Assembly: GCF_900156095.1 (NCBI RefSeq)
Contig: NZ_FTMJ01000018.1
Coordinates: 1 to 64,000 of the forward strand
Direction of reading: 5' to 3'
Source of the DNA: Aeromonas sp. RU39B
GTDB lineage: Bacteria; Pseudomonadota; Gammaproteobacteria; Enterobacterales; Aeromonadaceae
DNA length: 64,000 nucleotides
Program-made: the position numbers and the translations under genes
Notes under the pieces: generated by a model
The model's database searches: none
Told to the model about the DNA's origin: nothing
The model's input: only the letters and a program-made list of their open reading frames with translations
Part shown: positions 40,970-49,642 of the stretch, in pieces
Layout: the number at the start of each line of letters is the position of its first letter
Numbering within the stretch: the stretch's first letter is position 1

Positions 40970-43090
40970 TCAGTTTTTCTGGCGGCTGACCCGCATTACA
41001 TCGGGCATGACCCGGATCTTGCGCATGATATTGGCAAGATGGAGTCGGCTGCGGGTGGTAATCAACAGGGTGACCACATAGATCCGGCCATCCTTCTCCT
41101 CGGTACTGATACCGTGGATATTGGCACCGGTGGCGGCTATCACGTTGGCCAACTCGGCCAGGGCACCCTGATGGTTGACGATGTCAATCTGGATGCCGGT
41201 TTTGAACTCCTGCTCTTGCTCCTGATCCACTTCCCACTGCACCGGCAGATACTTGTCCGGCTCGCGGCTATAGCCTTTGATATTACGGCAGGATTCCTGG
41301 TGGATGACCAGACCTCTGCCCGGGCTGACATGAGCAATGATGGCATCGCCGGGGATTGGGCGACAACAGTTGGCAAAGGTGACCAGAAGGCCATCGGCCC
41401 CCTTGATTGGCATCTTCTTGCTGCCACCGCTCTTGGGCTGCTCGTCGGCCGGCAGGCCGTCACCCAGCATGCGCCGCGCCACCATCACACTCATTGCATT
41501 GCCAAGACCGATATCCGCCAGCAGGCCCTGCAGGGTTTCATGCTTGGTATCGGAGAGCACCTGACTGATGCGCTCTTGCGGGATATCTTCGATGTTTTTG
41601 GCGCCGAGGGCGTGGTTGAGCAGGCGGCGACCGAGCACCACCGACTCTTCGGTGCGCAGGTTCTTGAGGAATTGCCGGATCTTGGAGCGAGCCTTGGTGG
41701 TGACCACAAAGTTGAGCCAGGCGGCGTTGGGACGGGCGCCCGGTGCCGTGATGATCTCAACCGTCTGCCCCGAATGCAGCGGGCTGCTGAGCGGGTAGGG
41801 GTGGCGGTCAACCCGGGAGCCGACACAGGCGTGGCCGATGTCGGTATGCACCGTGTAGGCAAAGTCCACCGGAGTCGCTCCGGCGGGCAGCTCCATGATG
41901 CGCCCTTCCGGAGTAAACACATAAATCTCGTCGGGGAACAGGTCAGTCTTGACCCCTTCGATAAACTCAAACGAGCTGCCGGCACTTTGCTGCAGTTCGA
42001 GCAGGCTCTGCATCCAGCGCTGGGCGCGGATCTGGGCAGTGGTGCCGGAGCTGTCACCATCCTGTTTGTAGGCCCAGTGGGCAGCGACGCCCTTGTCGGC
42101 CATCTGATCCATGAACTCGGTGCGGATCTGCACTTCAACCGGCACCCCATGCGGCCCCACCAGGGAGGTGTGCAGCGACTGGTAACCGTTGCTCTTGGGG
42201 ATGGCGATGTAATCTTTGAAACGACCCGGGCGCGGCTTATAGAGACTGTGCATCTGGCCCAGCACCCGATAGCAGGTGTCGATATCCTTCACCTTGACGC
42301 GGAAGGCGTAGATGTCCATCACCTCGTGAAACTGCAGCTCTTTCTTTTCCATCTTGTTGTAGATGGAGAAGAGGTTCTTCTCGCGGCCACTCACTTGAAA
42401 CTCAATGCCCGCTTCGCGCAGCCGTCCCTCGACTTCGCTCTGAATCGACTCGATGATCTCGCGGCGGTTGCCACGGGCACGGCGCACCGATTCACGCAGC
42501 ACCCGCGAGCGCATCGGATAGAGCGCTTCAAAGCCGAGCTCTTCCAGCTCGCTTTTCATGGTGTGGATGCCGAGGCGATTGGCGATGGGGGCAAAAATTT
42601 CGAGGGTTTCGCGAGCGATGCGGCGACGTTTGTCGGGGCGCAGCGAACCCAGAGTGCGCATGTTGTGGGTGCGGTCGGCCAGTTTGATGAGGATGACCCG
42701 AATATCCTGGGTCATGGCCATGACCATCTTGCGGAAGTTTTCGGCTTGGGCTTCCTTGCGATCGCGGAATTTCAGCTTGTCGAGCTTGGAGACGCCGGAC
42801 ACCAGTTCAGCAACCGCATCCCCAAACTGAGTGGCCAGATCTTCCTTGGTTACCGGGGTATCCTCGATGACGTCGTGTAGCACCGCGGCCATCAAGGTCT
42901 CGTGATCAAGCCGCATCTCACCGAGAATGCGCGCAACCGCCACCGGGTGAGTGATATAGGGCTCACCACTGGAACGCATCTGCCCCTGATGCGCGTCTCG
43001 CGCCACCACATAGGCTTGCCTGAGTTTCTCAACCTGCTCTGATGGCAGATAGGAACTGGCTATTTCTTTAAGACTTTCAAACAGATACAA
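40970..43090 (-). CDS. spoT: Bifunctional (p)ppGpp synthase/hydrolase SpoT
   Basis: A 706-residue RelA/SpoT homologue (E. coli SpoT has 702). An intact hydrolase HD domain (MAAVLHDVIEDT) is followed by the synthetase domain (AIPKSNGYQSLHTSLVGPHG), TGS (IYVFTPEGRIMELPAGATPV), a helical/zinc-finger region (ANCCRPIPGDAI) and a C-terminal ACT domain. Hydrolase activity should predominate as in gammaproteobacterial SpoT. It lies in rpoZ-spoT-trmH order, with a 125-base spacer from rpoZ that holds a hairpin. Confidence 0.97.
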   Translation of the reverse strand: MYLFESLKEIASSYLPSEQVEKLRQAYVVARDAHQGQMRSSGEPYITHPVAVARILGEMRLDHETLMAAVLHDVIEDTPVTKEDLATQFGDAVAELVSGVSKLDKLKFRDRKEAQAENFRKMVMAMTQDIRVILIKLADRTHNMRTLGSLRPDKRRRIARETLEIFAPIANRLGIHTMKSELEELGFEALYPMRSRVLRESVRRARGNRREIIESIQSEVEGRLREAGIEFQVSGREKNLFSIYNKMEKKELQFHEVMDIYAFRVKVKDIDTCYRVLGQMHSLYKPRPGRFKDYIAIPKSNGYQSLHTSLVGPHGVPVEVQIRTEFMDQMADKGVAAHWAYKQDGDSSGTTAQIRAQRWMQSLLELQQSAGSSFEFIEGVKTDLFPDEIYVFTPEGRIMELPAGATPVDFAYTVHTDIGHACVGSRVDRHPYPLSSPLHSGQTVEIITAPGARPNAAWLNFVVTTKARSKIRQFLKNLRTEESVVLGRRLLNHALGAKNIEDIPQERISQVLSDTKHETLQGLLADIGLGNAMSVMVARRMLGDGLPADEQPKSGGSKKMPIKGADGLLVTFANCCRPIPGDAIIAHVSPGRGLVIHQESCRNIKGYSREPDKYLPVQWEVDQEQEQEFKTGIQIDIVNHQGALAELANVIAATGANIHGISTEEKDGRIYVVTLLITTRSRLHLANIMRKIRVMPDVMRVSRQKN

Positions 43091-43182
43091 GTCAGCCCCA
43101 CTAGCGTTTCGCTGTTGTCCATGGCAAGGGTGATTGGGCTTGAGTGTGCGAGGTTTTTGATCGCTTGTAAATAAGGGGCGTA

Positions 43183-43202
43183 TGGGCCCGGAATCGGGCC
43201 CA
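43183..43202 (-). other. GC-rich hairpin in the rpoZ-spoT spacer
   Basis: TGGGCCCG / CGGGCCCA is a perfect 8-bp stem with a 4-base loop. There is no T-run on the minus strand, so it is probably a processing or partial termination signal rather than a full terminator. Confidence 0.55.
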
Positions 43203-43215
43203 CGCAGGGAGGGGA

Positions 43216-43491
43216 TTAACCGCGACCCTCGGCAATCGCAGCGACGGCAGCCAGTTCGGCGGCTTCCTGCTCTTGCTGCTCATAACGATCCTGGGCGTCC
43301 ATGACCTGGTTGTTCACCAGACCTTGCTCGATTTCGCGCAGGGCAATCACGGTCGGCTTGTCGTTTTCTTCGTCAACCAGGGGCTCTTTGCCTTGAACCG
43401 CGATCTGACGGGCGCGGCGAGCGGCGACCAGCACCAGGTCAAAACGGTTACCCACCTGTTTTACAGCATCTTCTACAGTAACGCGTGCCAT
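43216..43491 (-). CDS. rpoZ: RNA polymerase omega subunit
   Basis: A 91-residue protein identical in plan to E. coli omega: [19 protein letters not shown] at the start, the ARRARQ helix, [13 protein letters not shown], and a C-terminal glutamate/alanine tail. Omega aids beta-prime assembly and forms part of a ppGpp site. It lies between gmk and spoT, so a ppGpp target and a ppGpp metabolic enzyme share a transcript. Confidence 0.97.
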   Translation of the reverse strand: MARVTVEDAVKQVGNRFDLVLVAARRARQIAVQGKEPLVDEENDKPTVIALREIEQGLVNNQVMDAQDRYEQQEQEAAELAAVAAIAEGRG

Positions 43492-43540
43492 GCAGGACTC
43501 CAGTGTTTAAAAATGACGCAAAATATTACTTGGTTTTAGC

Positions 43541-44167
43541 TTATTCCGCCAGTAGGCGTTGCAGCAAGTCCTGTTGTGCCTGCTGCTGGCTGGCGAGAGT
43601 CAGACGCTGGCTCTCGAGAATAGCACGCAGTTGGAACAGGGCCTGCTCAAACTCTTCATTGATGATCACGTAGTCATACTCGTCGTAGTGCACCATCTCG
43701 GCAATCGCTTTCTCCATCCGGCCCTTGATGATCTCGGCGCTGTCCTGGCCGCGGCCAATCAGGCGGCACTCCAGCTCTTCACGGCTCGGGGGAAGAATAA
43801 AGATCGACTTGGTTGGCATCTGCTCGCGGATCTGGCGGGCGCCCTGCCAGTCGATATCGAGAAACACATCGATGCCCTTGGCCAGATTGGCCTCAATGGC
43901 GGCGCGCGAGGTGCCGTAGTAGTTACCGAACACTTCGGCCCACTCGAGAAAATCACCGCGCTCAATCAACTGCTTGAACTGCTCGACCGCCACAAAATGG
44001 TAGTGCTGGCCATCCACTTCGCCCGGGCGCGGAGCGCGGGTGGTGTGGGAGACCGACAGCATCATCATTCCTGCAGTGTTGTACTGGGTCAGCAGGGCAT
44101 TGATCAGGCTGGATTTACCCGCCCCGCTCGGGGAGGAGATGATATAAAGAGTGCCTTGCTGCGCCAT
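43541..44167 (-). CDS. gmk: Guanylate kinase
   Basis: A 208-residue kinase that phosphorylates GMP to GDP. P-loop [12 protein letters not shown], the GMP-binding [19 protein letters not shown] and [13 protein letters not shown] are all present. It is first in the gmk-rpoZ-spoT-trmH run. The 238-base spacer upstream holds its promoter region and the terminator of the adjacent GT9 gene. Confidence 0.97.
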   Translation of the reverse strand: MAQQGTLYIISSPSGAGKSSLINALLTQYNTAGMMMLSVSHTTRAPRPGEVDGQHYHFVAVEQFKQLIERGDFLEWAEVFGNYYGTSRAAIEANLAKGIDVFLDIDWQGARQIREQMPTKSIFILPPSREELECRLIGRGQDSAEIIKGRMEKAIAEMVHYDEYDYVIINEEFEQALFQLRAILESQRLTLASQQQAQQDLLQRLLAE

Positions 44168-44299
44168 GGCTCACCTAGCTCCTGAAACACTTACATTGGT
44201 TGTAGCAAACCCCGCCGTCGTTTTCCCGTTGGGTGACAGCTATTGCCTCATAGTGGCAGGGGTTGGAAAGGGGGCGCAATTCTAGCAGAGCGTGGCGGA

Positions 44300-44329
44300 T
44301 AAAAAAATGGCTGGAGAAACTCCAGCCAT
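44300..44329 (-). terminator. Terminator of the GT9 gene
   Basis: ATGGCTGGAG pairs with CTCCAGCCAT around a 3-base loop, and seven T follow on the minus strand. It insulates gmk from the heptosyltransferase gene. Confidence 0.88.
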
Positions 44330-44405
44330 AGAAACAAATAGCTTGCTTGCAGCGGGACAACTCTCCACGCCTCTGCATTGTGCGCGGCGCGGCGCAGTCA
44401 GACCA

Positions 44406-45530
44406 TCAGGTTATCTCTGTTTCATCTTTCGGTTTATTCGAAACGGCGTTCCATTCTTGATGCCAGCGATCAAACTCGGCGATCACCCGCTCAACCGGCA
44501 GCCGTCGCATGGCGTCACCATCCTTGAGTCGGGTGCGCCAGTCCAGCTCGGCCAGCGGCTTGCCGGTTTCGGCCTCGATCGCTTCCTTATAGATGCTGAC
44601 TACTCGATCACGGGCGTGATAGGGGCCGGTGCGCGCCGGGTTGTGGTGGGCATACAGACCGATTACCGGCGTGCCGGTGATGGTGGCCATGTGCGCCGGA
44701 CCGGTATCGGGTGCTAGCACCAGACTGGCCTCGGCGATCAGTGCCAGCAACTGGGGCAGGCGGGTCTCGCCCACCAGATTGCCCGGTTTGTGCCGGCAGC
44801 GCGCCTGAATGTCGTGCGCCAGTTGCCGCTCCAGTTGGGCCGGACCGCCGCACAGATAGACCTGCATGCCGCGTTCGGCCGCATGGTCGGCCAGCGCGGC
44901 GTAGCCTTCTGCCGTCCAGTTCTTGAAGGCTTTGCTGGCAGCGGCGCAAATCAGCAGGGTGGGGCGACCCTGCAGTGTTTCCTTGGCCCAGGCGCGATCG
45001 CGCGGATCAATCGGCAGTTGCCAGTCCGGGGTCAAGTCTGTGATGCCCAGTTCGCGGGCGAAGGCGAGAAAACCGTCCAGCACATGGGGTGAATCGGGCG
45101 AGGGGACCGCATGGTTGGTAAACAGCCACTGCCCGTCGTTGGCGCGCGCCCGGTCAAAACCCAGCTTGACCCTGGCTCGAATGCCGAGGGTGGCGATGCT
45201 GGCCCGCAGTGCCGCTTGCAGATGTAGCAGGGCATCAAAGCGGCGCCCGCGCAGGGTTTGCCACAGTTCACGATAGCCGCGCCAGCCTTTGCTCTTGTCG
45301 AACGGTATGATCTCCACGCCCGGCAAGTTGGCAAACAGACTGGCCTCCAGCTTGCCCACAATCCAGGTGATGCGGGTCTCGGGCCAGGCTCGGCGGATCA
45401 CGGTGATCAGGGCCAGCGCATGGCAGCAGTCGCCAATGGCCGAGAGGCGCAAGATGCACAGGGAGCGGGGAGGACTCTGAAATAGCGGCATAAGGTGGCG
45501 CATTCGAGGGAATAAGTAGTGGTTTGGCAT
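44406..45530 (-). CDS. Glycosyltransferase family 9, probable LPS heptosyltransferase
   Basis: A 374-residue ADP-heptose:LPS transferase of the WaaC/OpsX family. The N-terminal RLSAIGDCCHALALITVIRR and the C-terminal LVLAPDTGPAHMATITGTPVIGLY are family marks. The start at 45530 is chosen because a GGGGGGAG ribosome site lies about 7 bases before it. Later ATGs (45503, 45491) lack one. It is divergent from kdkA, as opsX is next to kdkA in Haemophilus, so it likely adds heptose I to the phosphorylated Kdo. Confidence 0.82.
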   Translation of the reverse strand: MPNHYLFPRMRHLMPLFQSPPRSLCILRLSAIGDCCHALALITVIRRAWPETRITWIVGKLEASLFANLPGVEIIPFDKSKGWRGYRELWQTLRGRRFDALLHLQAALRASIATLGIRARVKLGFDRARANDGQWLFTNHAVPSPDSPHVLDGFLAFARELGITDLTPDWQLPIDPRDRAWAKETLQGRPTLLICAAASKAFKNWTAEGYAALADHAAERGMQVYLCGGPAQLERQLAHDIQARCRHKPGNLVGETRLPQLLALIAEASLVLAPDTGPAHMATITGTPVIGLYAHHNPARTGPYHARDRVVSIYKEAIEAETGKPLAELDWRTRLKDGDAMRRLPVERVIAEFDRWHQEWNAVSNKPKDETEIT

Positions 45531-45588
45531 TATGCAAACTCCCCCCCTGATTGTAAAATTGCGCAGAATCTTCTGCCGGAATAGCGCC

Positions 45589-46299
45589 ATGCAAGTAACC
45601 AACCATGACAATCAGGTTTGCTGGTATGCCGATCAACTGATTGGTGACCCTCATCCCCATCTGTTTGACTCCCAGTGGTGGCAGGCGCAGAAGGCGGTGG
45701 TGGGCTCCTCGCAGGGGCGTGGGGTCACCTGGTTCGTCAAGCTCGATGGCCGCCATCTGGTGCTGCGCCACTACTACCGCGGTGGCATGGTCGGTAAGGT
45801 GGTGCGTGATCGCTTCTGGTTCGAGGGGGTTGAGAGCAGCCGCGCCATGGCGGAATTTGCGCTGCTCGATACCTTGTGCGCCAAGGGATTGCCGGTACCG
45901 CGTCCCTATGCGGCCCGCATGAGCAAGCGAGGGCCCTTTTATCGGGCGGATATCCTGATCGAGCGCATCCGCGGCTCCAAGGACTTGGTCGGCCTGCTCA
46001 AGACTGGCTCGCTCGATGCCACGGTCTGGCAGCGTATCGGGCAAACCCTGCGGCAATTTCACGATGCCGGTGTCTATCACGCCGATCTCAACAGCCACAA
46101 CATCCTGCTCGATCGGGATGGCAAGGTGTGGGTCATCGATTTTGACAAAGGCGCCATCCGCGAGCCGGGTTCGTGGCAACAGACCAACCTGGAGCGGCTG
46201 CTGCGCTCCTTCAACAAAGAGGCACTGCTGCACACCAGCTTCTACTGGGTTCCTGGCGATTGGCAAGCGCTGATGGCCGGTTATGAGGGGCGCATCTGA
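45589..46299 (+). CDS. kdkA: 3-deoxy-D-manno-octulosonic acid kinase (Kdo kinase)
   Basis: A 236-residue LPS kinase that phosphorylates Kdo at position 4. The kinase-fold loop GVYHADLNSHNILLDRDGKVWVIDFDKG contains the catalytic HAD-x4-N and the DFD metal site. The N-terminal WWQAQKAVVGSSQGRGVTWF holds the nucleotide-binding strand. The ATG at 45589 is preferred; an earlier in-frame ATG (45532) would leave only one base between it and the divergent GT9 start. A kdkA gene implies a single phosphorylated Kdo in the core, as in Haemophilus and Vibrio. Confidence 0.9.
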   Translation: MQVTNHDNQVCWYADQLIGDPHPHLFDSQWWQAQKAVVGSSQGRGVTWFVKLDGRHLVLRHYYRGGMVGKVVRDRFWFEGVESSRAMAEFALLDTLCAKGLPVPRPYAARMSKRGPFYRADILIERIRGSKDLVGLLKTGSLDATVWQRIGQTLRQFHDAGVYHADLNSHNILLDRDGKVWVIDFDKGAIREPGSWQQTNLERLLRSFNKEALLHTSFYWVPGDWQALMAGYEGRI

Positions 46300-46372
46300 G
46301 GCGTTGCCCCGCCTGACGGGCAGTGATAAAACTAGCCTCAGTTGCTCCCTTTCTCCCAGGCCGAGGTCGGAC

Positions 46373-47239
46373 ATGGATCCACTGCGCGCACCCTTGATGT
46401 TGGCGGTTTCCAGGCATGAACAAGCGTTGGCCTGGCAGGCCCTTGATCTGCTGCAGGCTGGGCTCTGGAGCTGGACCCCGGAGCAGGGGATGCAGCGTGA
46501 CCCGGCCTGTCTGCGACTGCTTGGCCTCGCTGCCGAGGATGAGGACGATCTGAGTTGGCTGGATCGGGTGCATCCTGACGACAGCCCGCAACTGCTGGAG
46601 GCCATGTCAGCCTGTCTCGAAGGGCGCGAGCCGACCCTCTATGCCCATTACCGGATCCTGCATCACGATGGCCGCTATGTTCGGGTTGAAGAGCGCGCCC
46701 GCCATCAGCCCGATGGCAGTATTCTGGGCGCGGTGCAGCTCTGTCAGCCGGTGCAGGTGGTGCATGAGCTGGCGCTGGTCACCGATCCGTTGACCGGCCT
46801 TGATAGCCGGGTCCGCTTTGAGCAAGGGTTAGCCGAGCAGTTGCAACATCCCGATGGTGAGCCTTTCTGCCTGCTGCGTTTTACCGTCGATCACAAAGCC
46901 AAGATCATGCAGTTGTTTGGTGAGGTGGAGTGCGACGCCATGCTGGCCAAACTGGCGCGGCTAGTGCGCCGCGAGCTGCGCAAAGATGACCCGTTTGCTC
47001 GCTGGGATGAGGATTCGTTTATTTTGATGCTATCTGGTACCGATCGCTTGGCCGGTATCGAGATTGCCGAGCGGCTGCGCAGCGAAATAGCCGATGCCAG
47101 CCTGCTGCCAGGAAGGCCAGTCACCGTGAGCGGTGGACTGGTGCAGTATCAGGAGGGCGAGCAGATCGATCATCTGCTGGCGCGCCTGGCCTCCTGTCAC
47201 GGTCAGGCACGCCGTGAATTTAACGCCGTGATTGGCTAG
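46373..47239 (+). CDS. PAS-domain protein with degenerate GGDEF domain
   Basis: A 288-residue protein with a PAS_3-type sensor at about residues 20-140 (WTPEQGMQRDP, YRILHHDGRYVRVEERARH). A GGDEF fold follows, in which the active-site signature GGDEF is replaced by DEDSF (ARWDEDSFILML). Both glycines and the metal-ligand glutamate are lost, so it cannot be a normal diguanylate cyclase. It may bind GTP or act as a signalling partner. The start at 46373 has AGG at good spacing. Its 3' end overlaps the convergent bioP by 20 bases. Confidence 0.8.
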   Translation: MDPLRAPLMLAVSRHEQALAWQALDLLQAGLWSWTPEQGMQRDPACLRLLGLAAEDEDDLSWLDRVHPDDSPQLLEAMSACLEGREPTLYAHYRILHHDGRYVRVEERARHQPDGSILGAVQLCQPVQVVHELALVTDPLTGLDSRVRFEQGLAEQLQHPDGEPFCLLRFTVDHKAKIMQLFGEVECDAMLAKLARLVRRELRKDDPFARWDEDSFILMLSGTDRLAGIEIAERLRSEIADASLLPGRPVTVSGGLVQYQEGEQIDHLLARLASCHGQARREFNAVIG

Positions 47240-48074
47240 GGGTTCGGCAAAACCAGAGCGATGCCGCAATCACCGCGCCGCCCAGCGCCAGACGGGTGAG
47301 ATCGGTGCCCTTGTTCCAGATCAGCAGATTGACGAGCAGTCCGGCGGGGATGAGCGCGTTGTTCATCACTGCCAGGGTGCCGCTGCTGACTAGGGTTGCC
47401 CCCTTGTTCCACAGGAAATAACCCAGCCCCGATGCCCCGGCGCCCAGCCAGAGCAGGATGCCCCACTGCAGCTGCGTGGTCGGATATTGCGGCTTGCCCA
47501 GTAACAGCCAGGCCGGCACGGCCACCGCCAGCGCCCCCAGATAGAACCAGCCAAAGATATGGTGATGAGCCGGCGCTTGCGGCTCACGCGCCATCACCAC
47601 TTTGTAACCGACCTGACCGATAGCAAAGCAGAGGTTGGCGCCTTGTACCACCAGAAAGCCCAGCAGGTAGTTTTGTGTCAGGCCGTCATAGCGAATAATG
47701 GCTGCCCCCGCCACGGCCAGCAGGGCCGCCCACAGGAATCCCGGGTTGAAACGGCGCTGCTGCAGGTCATAGAGCGCGGTGACATAGAGCGGGGTGAAGA
47801 TGGTGAAGATCAGCACCTCCGGCACGCTCAAGAGCAGGAAAGAGTGGTAGTAGAACAGGTACATGATGCCGAGCTGGGTACCGCCGAGCGCCATCAACCG
47901 GCCAATCAGCCCGGGGCGCAGACCACGCCAGCGCAGGAAGGGCAGAAAGACCAGACAGGCCAGCACAACGCGGGTCAGTACGGCAAAGTAGGAGTCCACC
48001 TGGCCGGCGAGATAGACACCGATCAGGCTAAACGAGAAGGCCCACAACAGGGTTACCGAAATCAGATAGTTCAT
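47220..48074 (-). CDS. bioP: EamA-family biotin transporter BioP (YigM)
   Basis: A 284-residue DMT-type transporter with ten transmembrane segments in two EamA repeats. It resembles E. coli YigM closely (LLWAFSFSLIGVYLAG, DSYFAVLTRVVLACLVFLPF, GVGYKxxM region, VMNNALIPAGLLVNLLIW). E. coli YigM/BioP is a high-affinity biotin importer. Its start is only about 40 bases from the divergent DUF6314-type gene. Confidence 0.82.
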   Translation of the reverse strand: MNYLISVTLLWAFSFSLIGVYLAGQVDSYFAVLTRVVLACLVFLPFLRWRGLRPGLIGRLMALGGTQLGIMYLFYYHSFLLLSVPEVLIFTIFTPLYVTALYDLQQRRFNPGFLWAALLAVAGAAIIRYDGLTQNYLLGFLVVQGANLCFAIGQVGYKVVMAREPQAPAHHHIFGWFYLGALAVAVPAWLLLGKPQYPTTQLQWGILLWLGAGASGLGYFLWNKGATLVSSGTLAVMNNALIPAGLLVNLLIWNKGTDLTRLALGGAVIAASLWFCRTPSQSRR

Positions 48075-48115
48075 GAGAGCAACAAGTGTTCAGTTGTAAA
48101 TCTGGAAAGGGCGAC

Positions 48116-48574
48116 ATGATGAACGATAGTGCGGTGGCAATCCACCTCCTTTGGTGCCGATTACCACAAATTTCCCGCTTCACTTTTCAGGCTGGCAACG
48201 GTGAAGGTTCACAGACGGACTGGAACGGCTCCTGCGAAGGCGAGGTGTTGGTCGCGCCGTGGCAGGATGGCTGGAGTTTTGACGAGCGCGGCCACTATCT
48301 CACGCCGCGTGGCCAGCGCATTGCCATGCATAACCGCTACGGTTGGCAACGCAGCGAGCACGGCATTGTGCTCTACCACCTGCGCCACACCGAGCCGGTG
48401 CATTTGCTGGAGTTGCGGCCGGTGAGCCCGCAGCGCTGGCAAACGGATGAGCCGCATCTGTGCGGCGCCGACCACTATCAGGCGGTGCTGGAGGTTGTTG
48501 GCAGCGGCTTTGACATGCAGTGGCAGATTCGCGGGCCCCGCAAGAACGAGCGGCTGGCTTATCGCTATCGCTGA
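48116..48574 (+). CDS. Conserved protein, DUF6314-like
   Basis: A 152-residue soluble protein with no signal peptide. It is rich in beta strands, and its C-terminal pattern HLCGADHYQAVLEV with WQIRGPRKNERLAYRYR resembles the DUF6314 family, a small lipocalin-like barrel of unknown function. AAAGGG lies 5-8 bases before two adjacent ATGs (48116, 48119). The role is unknown; its neighbours are two EamA transporters. Confidence 0.65.
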   Translation: MMNDSAVAIHLLWCRLPQISRFTFQAGNGEGSQTDWNGSCEGEVLVAPWQDGWSFDERGHYLTPRGQRIAMHNRYGWQRSEHGIVLYHLRHTEPVHLLELRPVSPQRWQTDEPHLCGADHYQAVLEVVGSGFDMQWQIRGPRKNERLAYRYR

Positions 48575-48578
48575 TGCA

Positions 48579-48604
48579 CAAAAAAGCCGGCACAGAGTAC
48601 CGGC
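48579..48604 (-). terminator. Terminator after the EamA gene
   Basis: GCCGG (48586-48590) and CCGGC (48600-48604) pair across a 9-base loop, and a T-run follows on the minus strand. It would end the minus-strand EamA transcript before the DUF6314-type gene. Confidence 0.6.
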
Positions 48605-48670
48605 AGCAGGGACAATCGGAGGTGCAATCCCTCAAAGTCAGGTGGCGTCGCCCACCACCCATGGAGTCAC

Positions 48671-49552
48671 TCAGCACACTTGGCGCTGACGCCTGTGCTG
48701 CGACCATTGGTTGATGGCCACCGAGCCCAGGATGAGAACCAGCGCCAGCGCGGTAGTGCGCTGAACCTGTTCACCGAGGAACAGGGCGCCGAGCAGGACG
48801 CCAAACAGGGGCACCAGATAGTTACTGAATGACGCAAAGGTCGGGCCCGCTTTCTGGATCAGCGCCATATACAGGAAATAGACCAGTCCGGTGCAGAACA
48901 CCCCGAGCAGGGCCACGGCAATCAGTGAGCGGCTGCCCGGCAGGGCGAGCAGGCTTGGCTGGATCAGCCAGGGCGTGAGCAGCAGGAGCTGCAGTGCCGA
49001 ACAGAGCAGAATATTGCGGGCCACGATCACCGGGTGATCCTTGGCAAAGCGCTTGATCATCAGCAATCCCACCGCAAAGCAGCCGGCGCCAATCAGGATT
49101 GCCAGCGCTCCCAGCAGTCCCACATCCATGCCGCGAGTCAGACGCGGCCAGAACAAAACGATGACCCCCATCAGACCGAGCAGCACCGACAGCAGGCCAC
49201 TGCGGGTAATACGCTCTTCGCTCAGCAGCAAGGGCGCCACCAACACGGTGACCAGCGGAATGCAGCCCATCACCACGGCGGCGACGGCGCTATCAACGAA
49301 CTGCTGACCCCACGCCACCATAATGAAGGGGATGGTGGCATCAAGCAGGGCGATCAGCATGTAGGTACGCCAGCGGGTCTGGCGCTTGCCCAAGTCCAGC
49401 CACAGACAGAGCAGGCCCAGTGTGGCGCTCCCGCACAGGGCGCGGCCGGCAGCAACCAGCAGGGGGGGCATATCGCTCACCGCCTGGTGCATGAAAATAA
49501 ACTGGGAACCCCACAGCAGGCCAATGGCGAGCAGGAGCAGGTAGTGACGCAT
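48671..49552 (-). CDS. EamA/DMT-family transporter
   Basis: A 293-residue inner-membrane protein with ten hydrophobic segments in two EamA repeats (LLLAIGLLWGSQFIFMHQAV at the start, GLVYFLYMALIQKAGPTFAS and LVPLFGVLLGALFLGE in the second repeat). Such proteins export or import amino acids or other small metabolites; the substrate is not known. It is divergent from a LysR gene 90 bases away, which probably regulates it. Confidence 0.85.
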   Translation of the reverse strand: MRHYLLLLAIGLLWGSQFIFMHQAVSDMPPLLVAAGRALCGSATLGLLCLWLDLGKRQTRWRTYMLIALLDATIPFIMVAWGQQFVDSAVAAVVMGCIPLVTVLVAPLLLSEERITRSGLLSVLLGLMGVIVLFWPRLTRGMDVGLLGALAILIGAGCFAVGLLMIKRFAKDHPVIVARNILLCSALQLLLLTPWLIQPSLLALPGSRSLIAVALLGVFCTGLVYFLYMALIQKAGPTFASFSNYLVPLFGVLLGALFLGEQVQRTTALALVLILGSVAINQWSQHRRQRQVC

Positions 49553-49642
49553 GGTGCTTCTCCAATCAATGACCGGGTGATTCTAGAAAAGCTGGTAGTA
49601 TGTAAAAAATGAATTATCTACATGTCATCATGGTGAATATCG

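Noticed and set aside
40916-42880. 654-codon plus-strand open frame opposite spoT.
   Set aside because: It lies wholly antisense to spoT except for its first bases and has no family resemblance.
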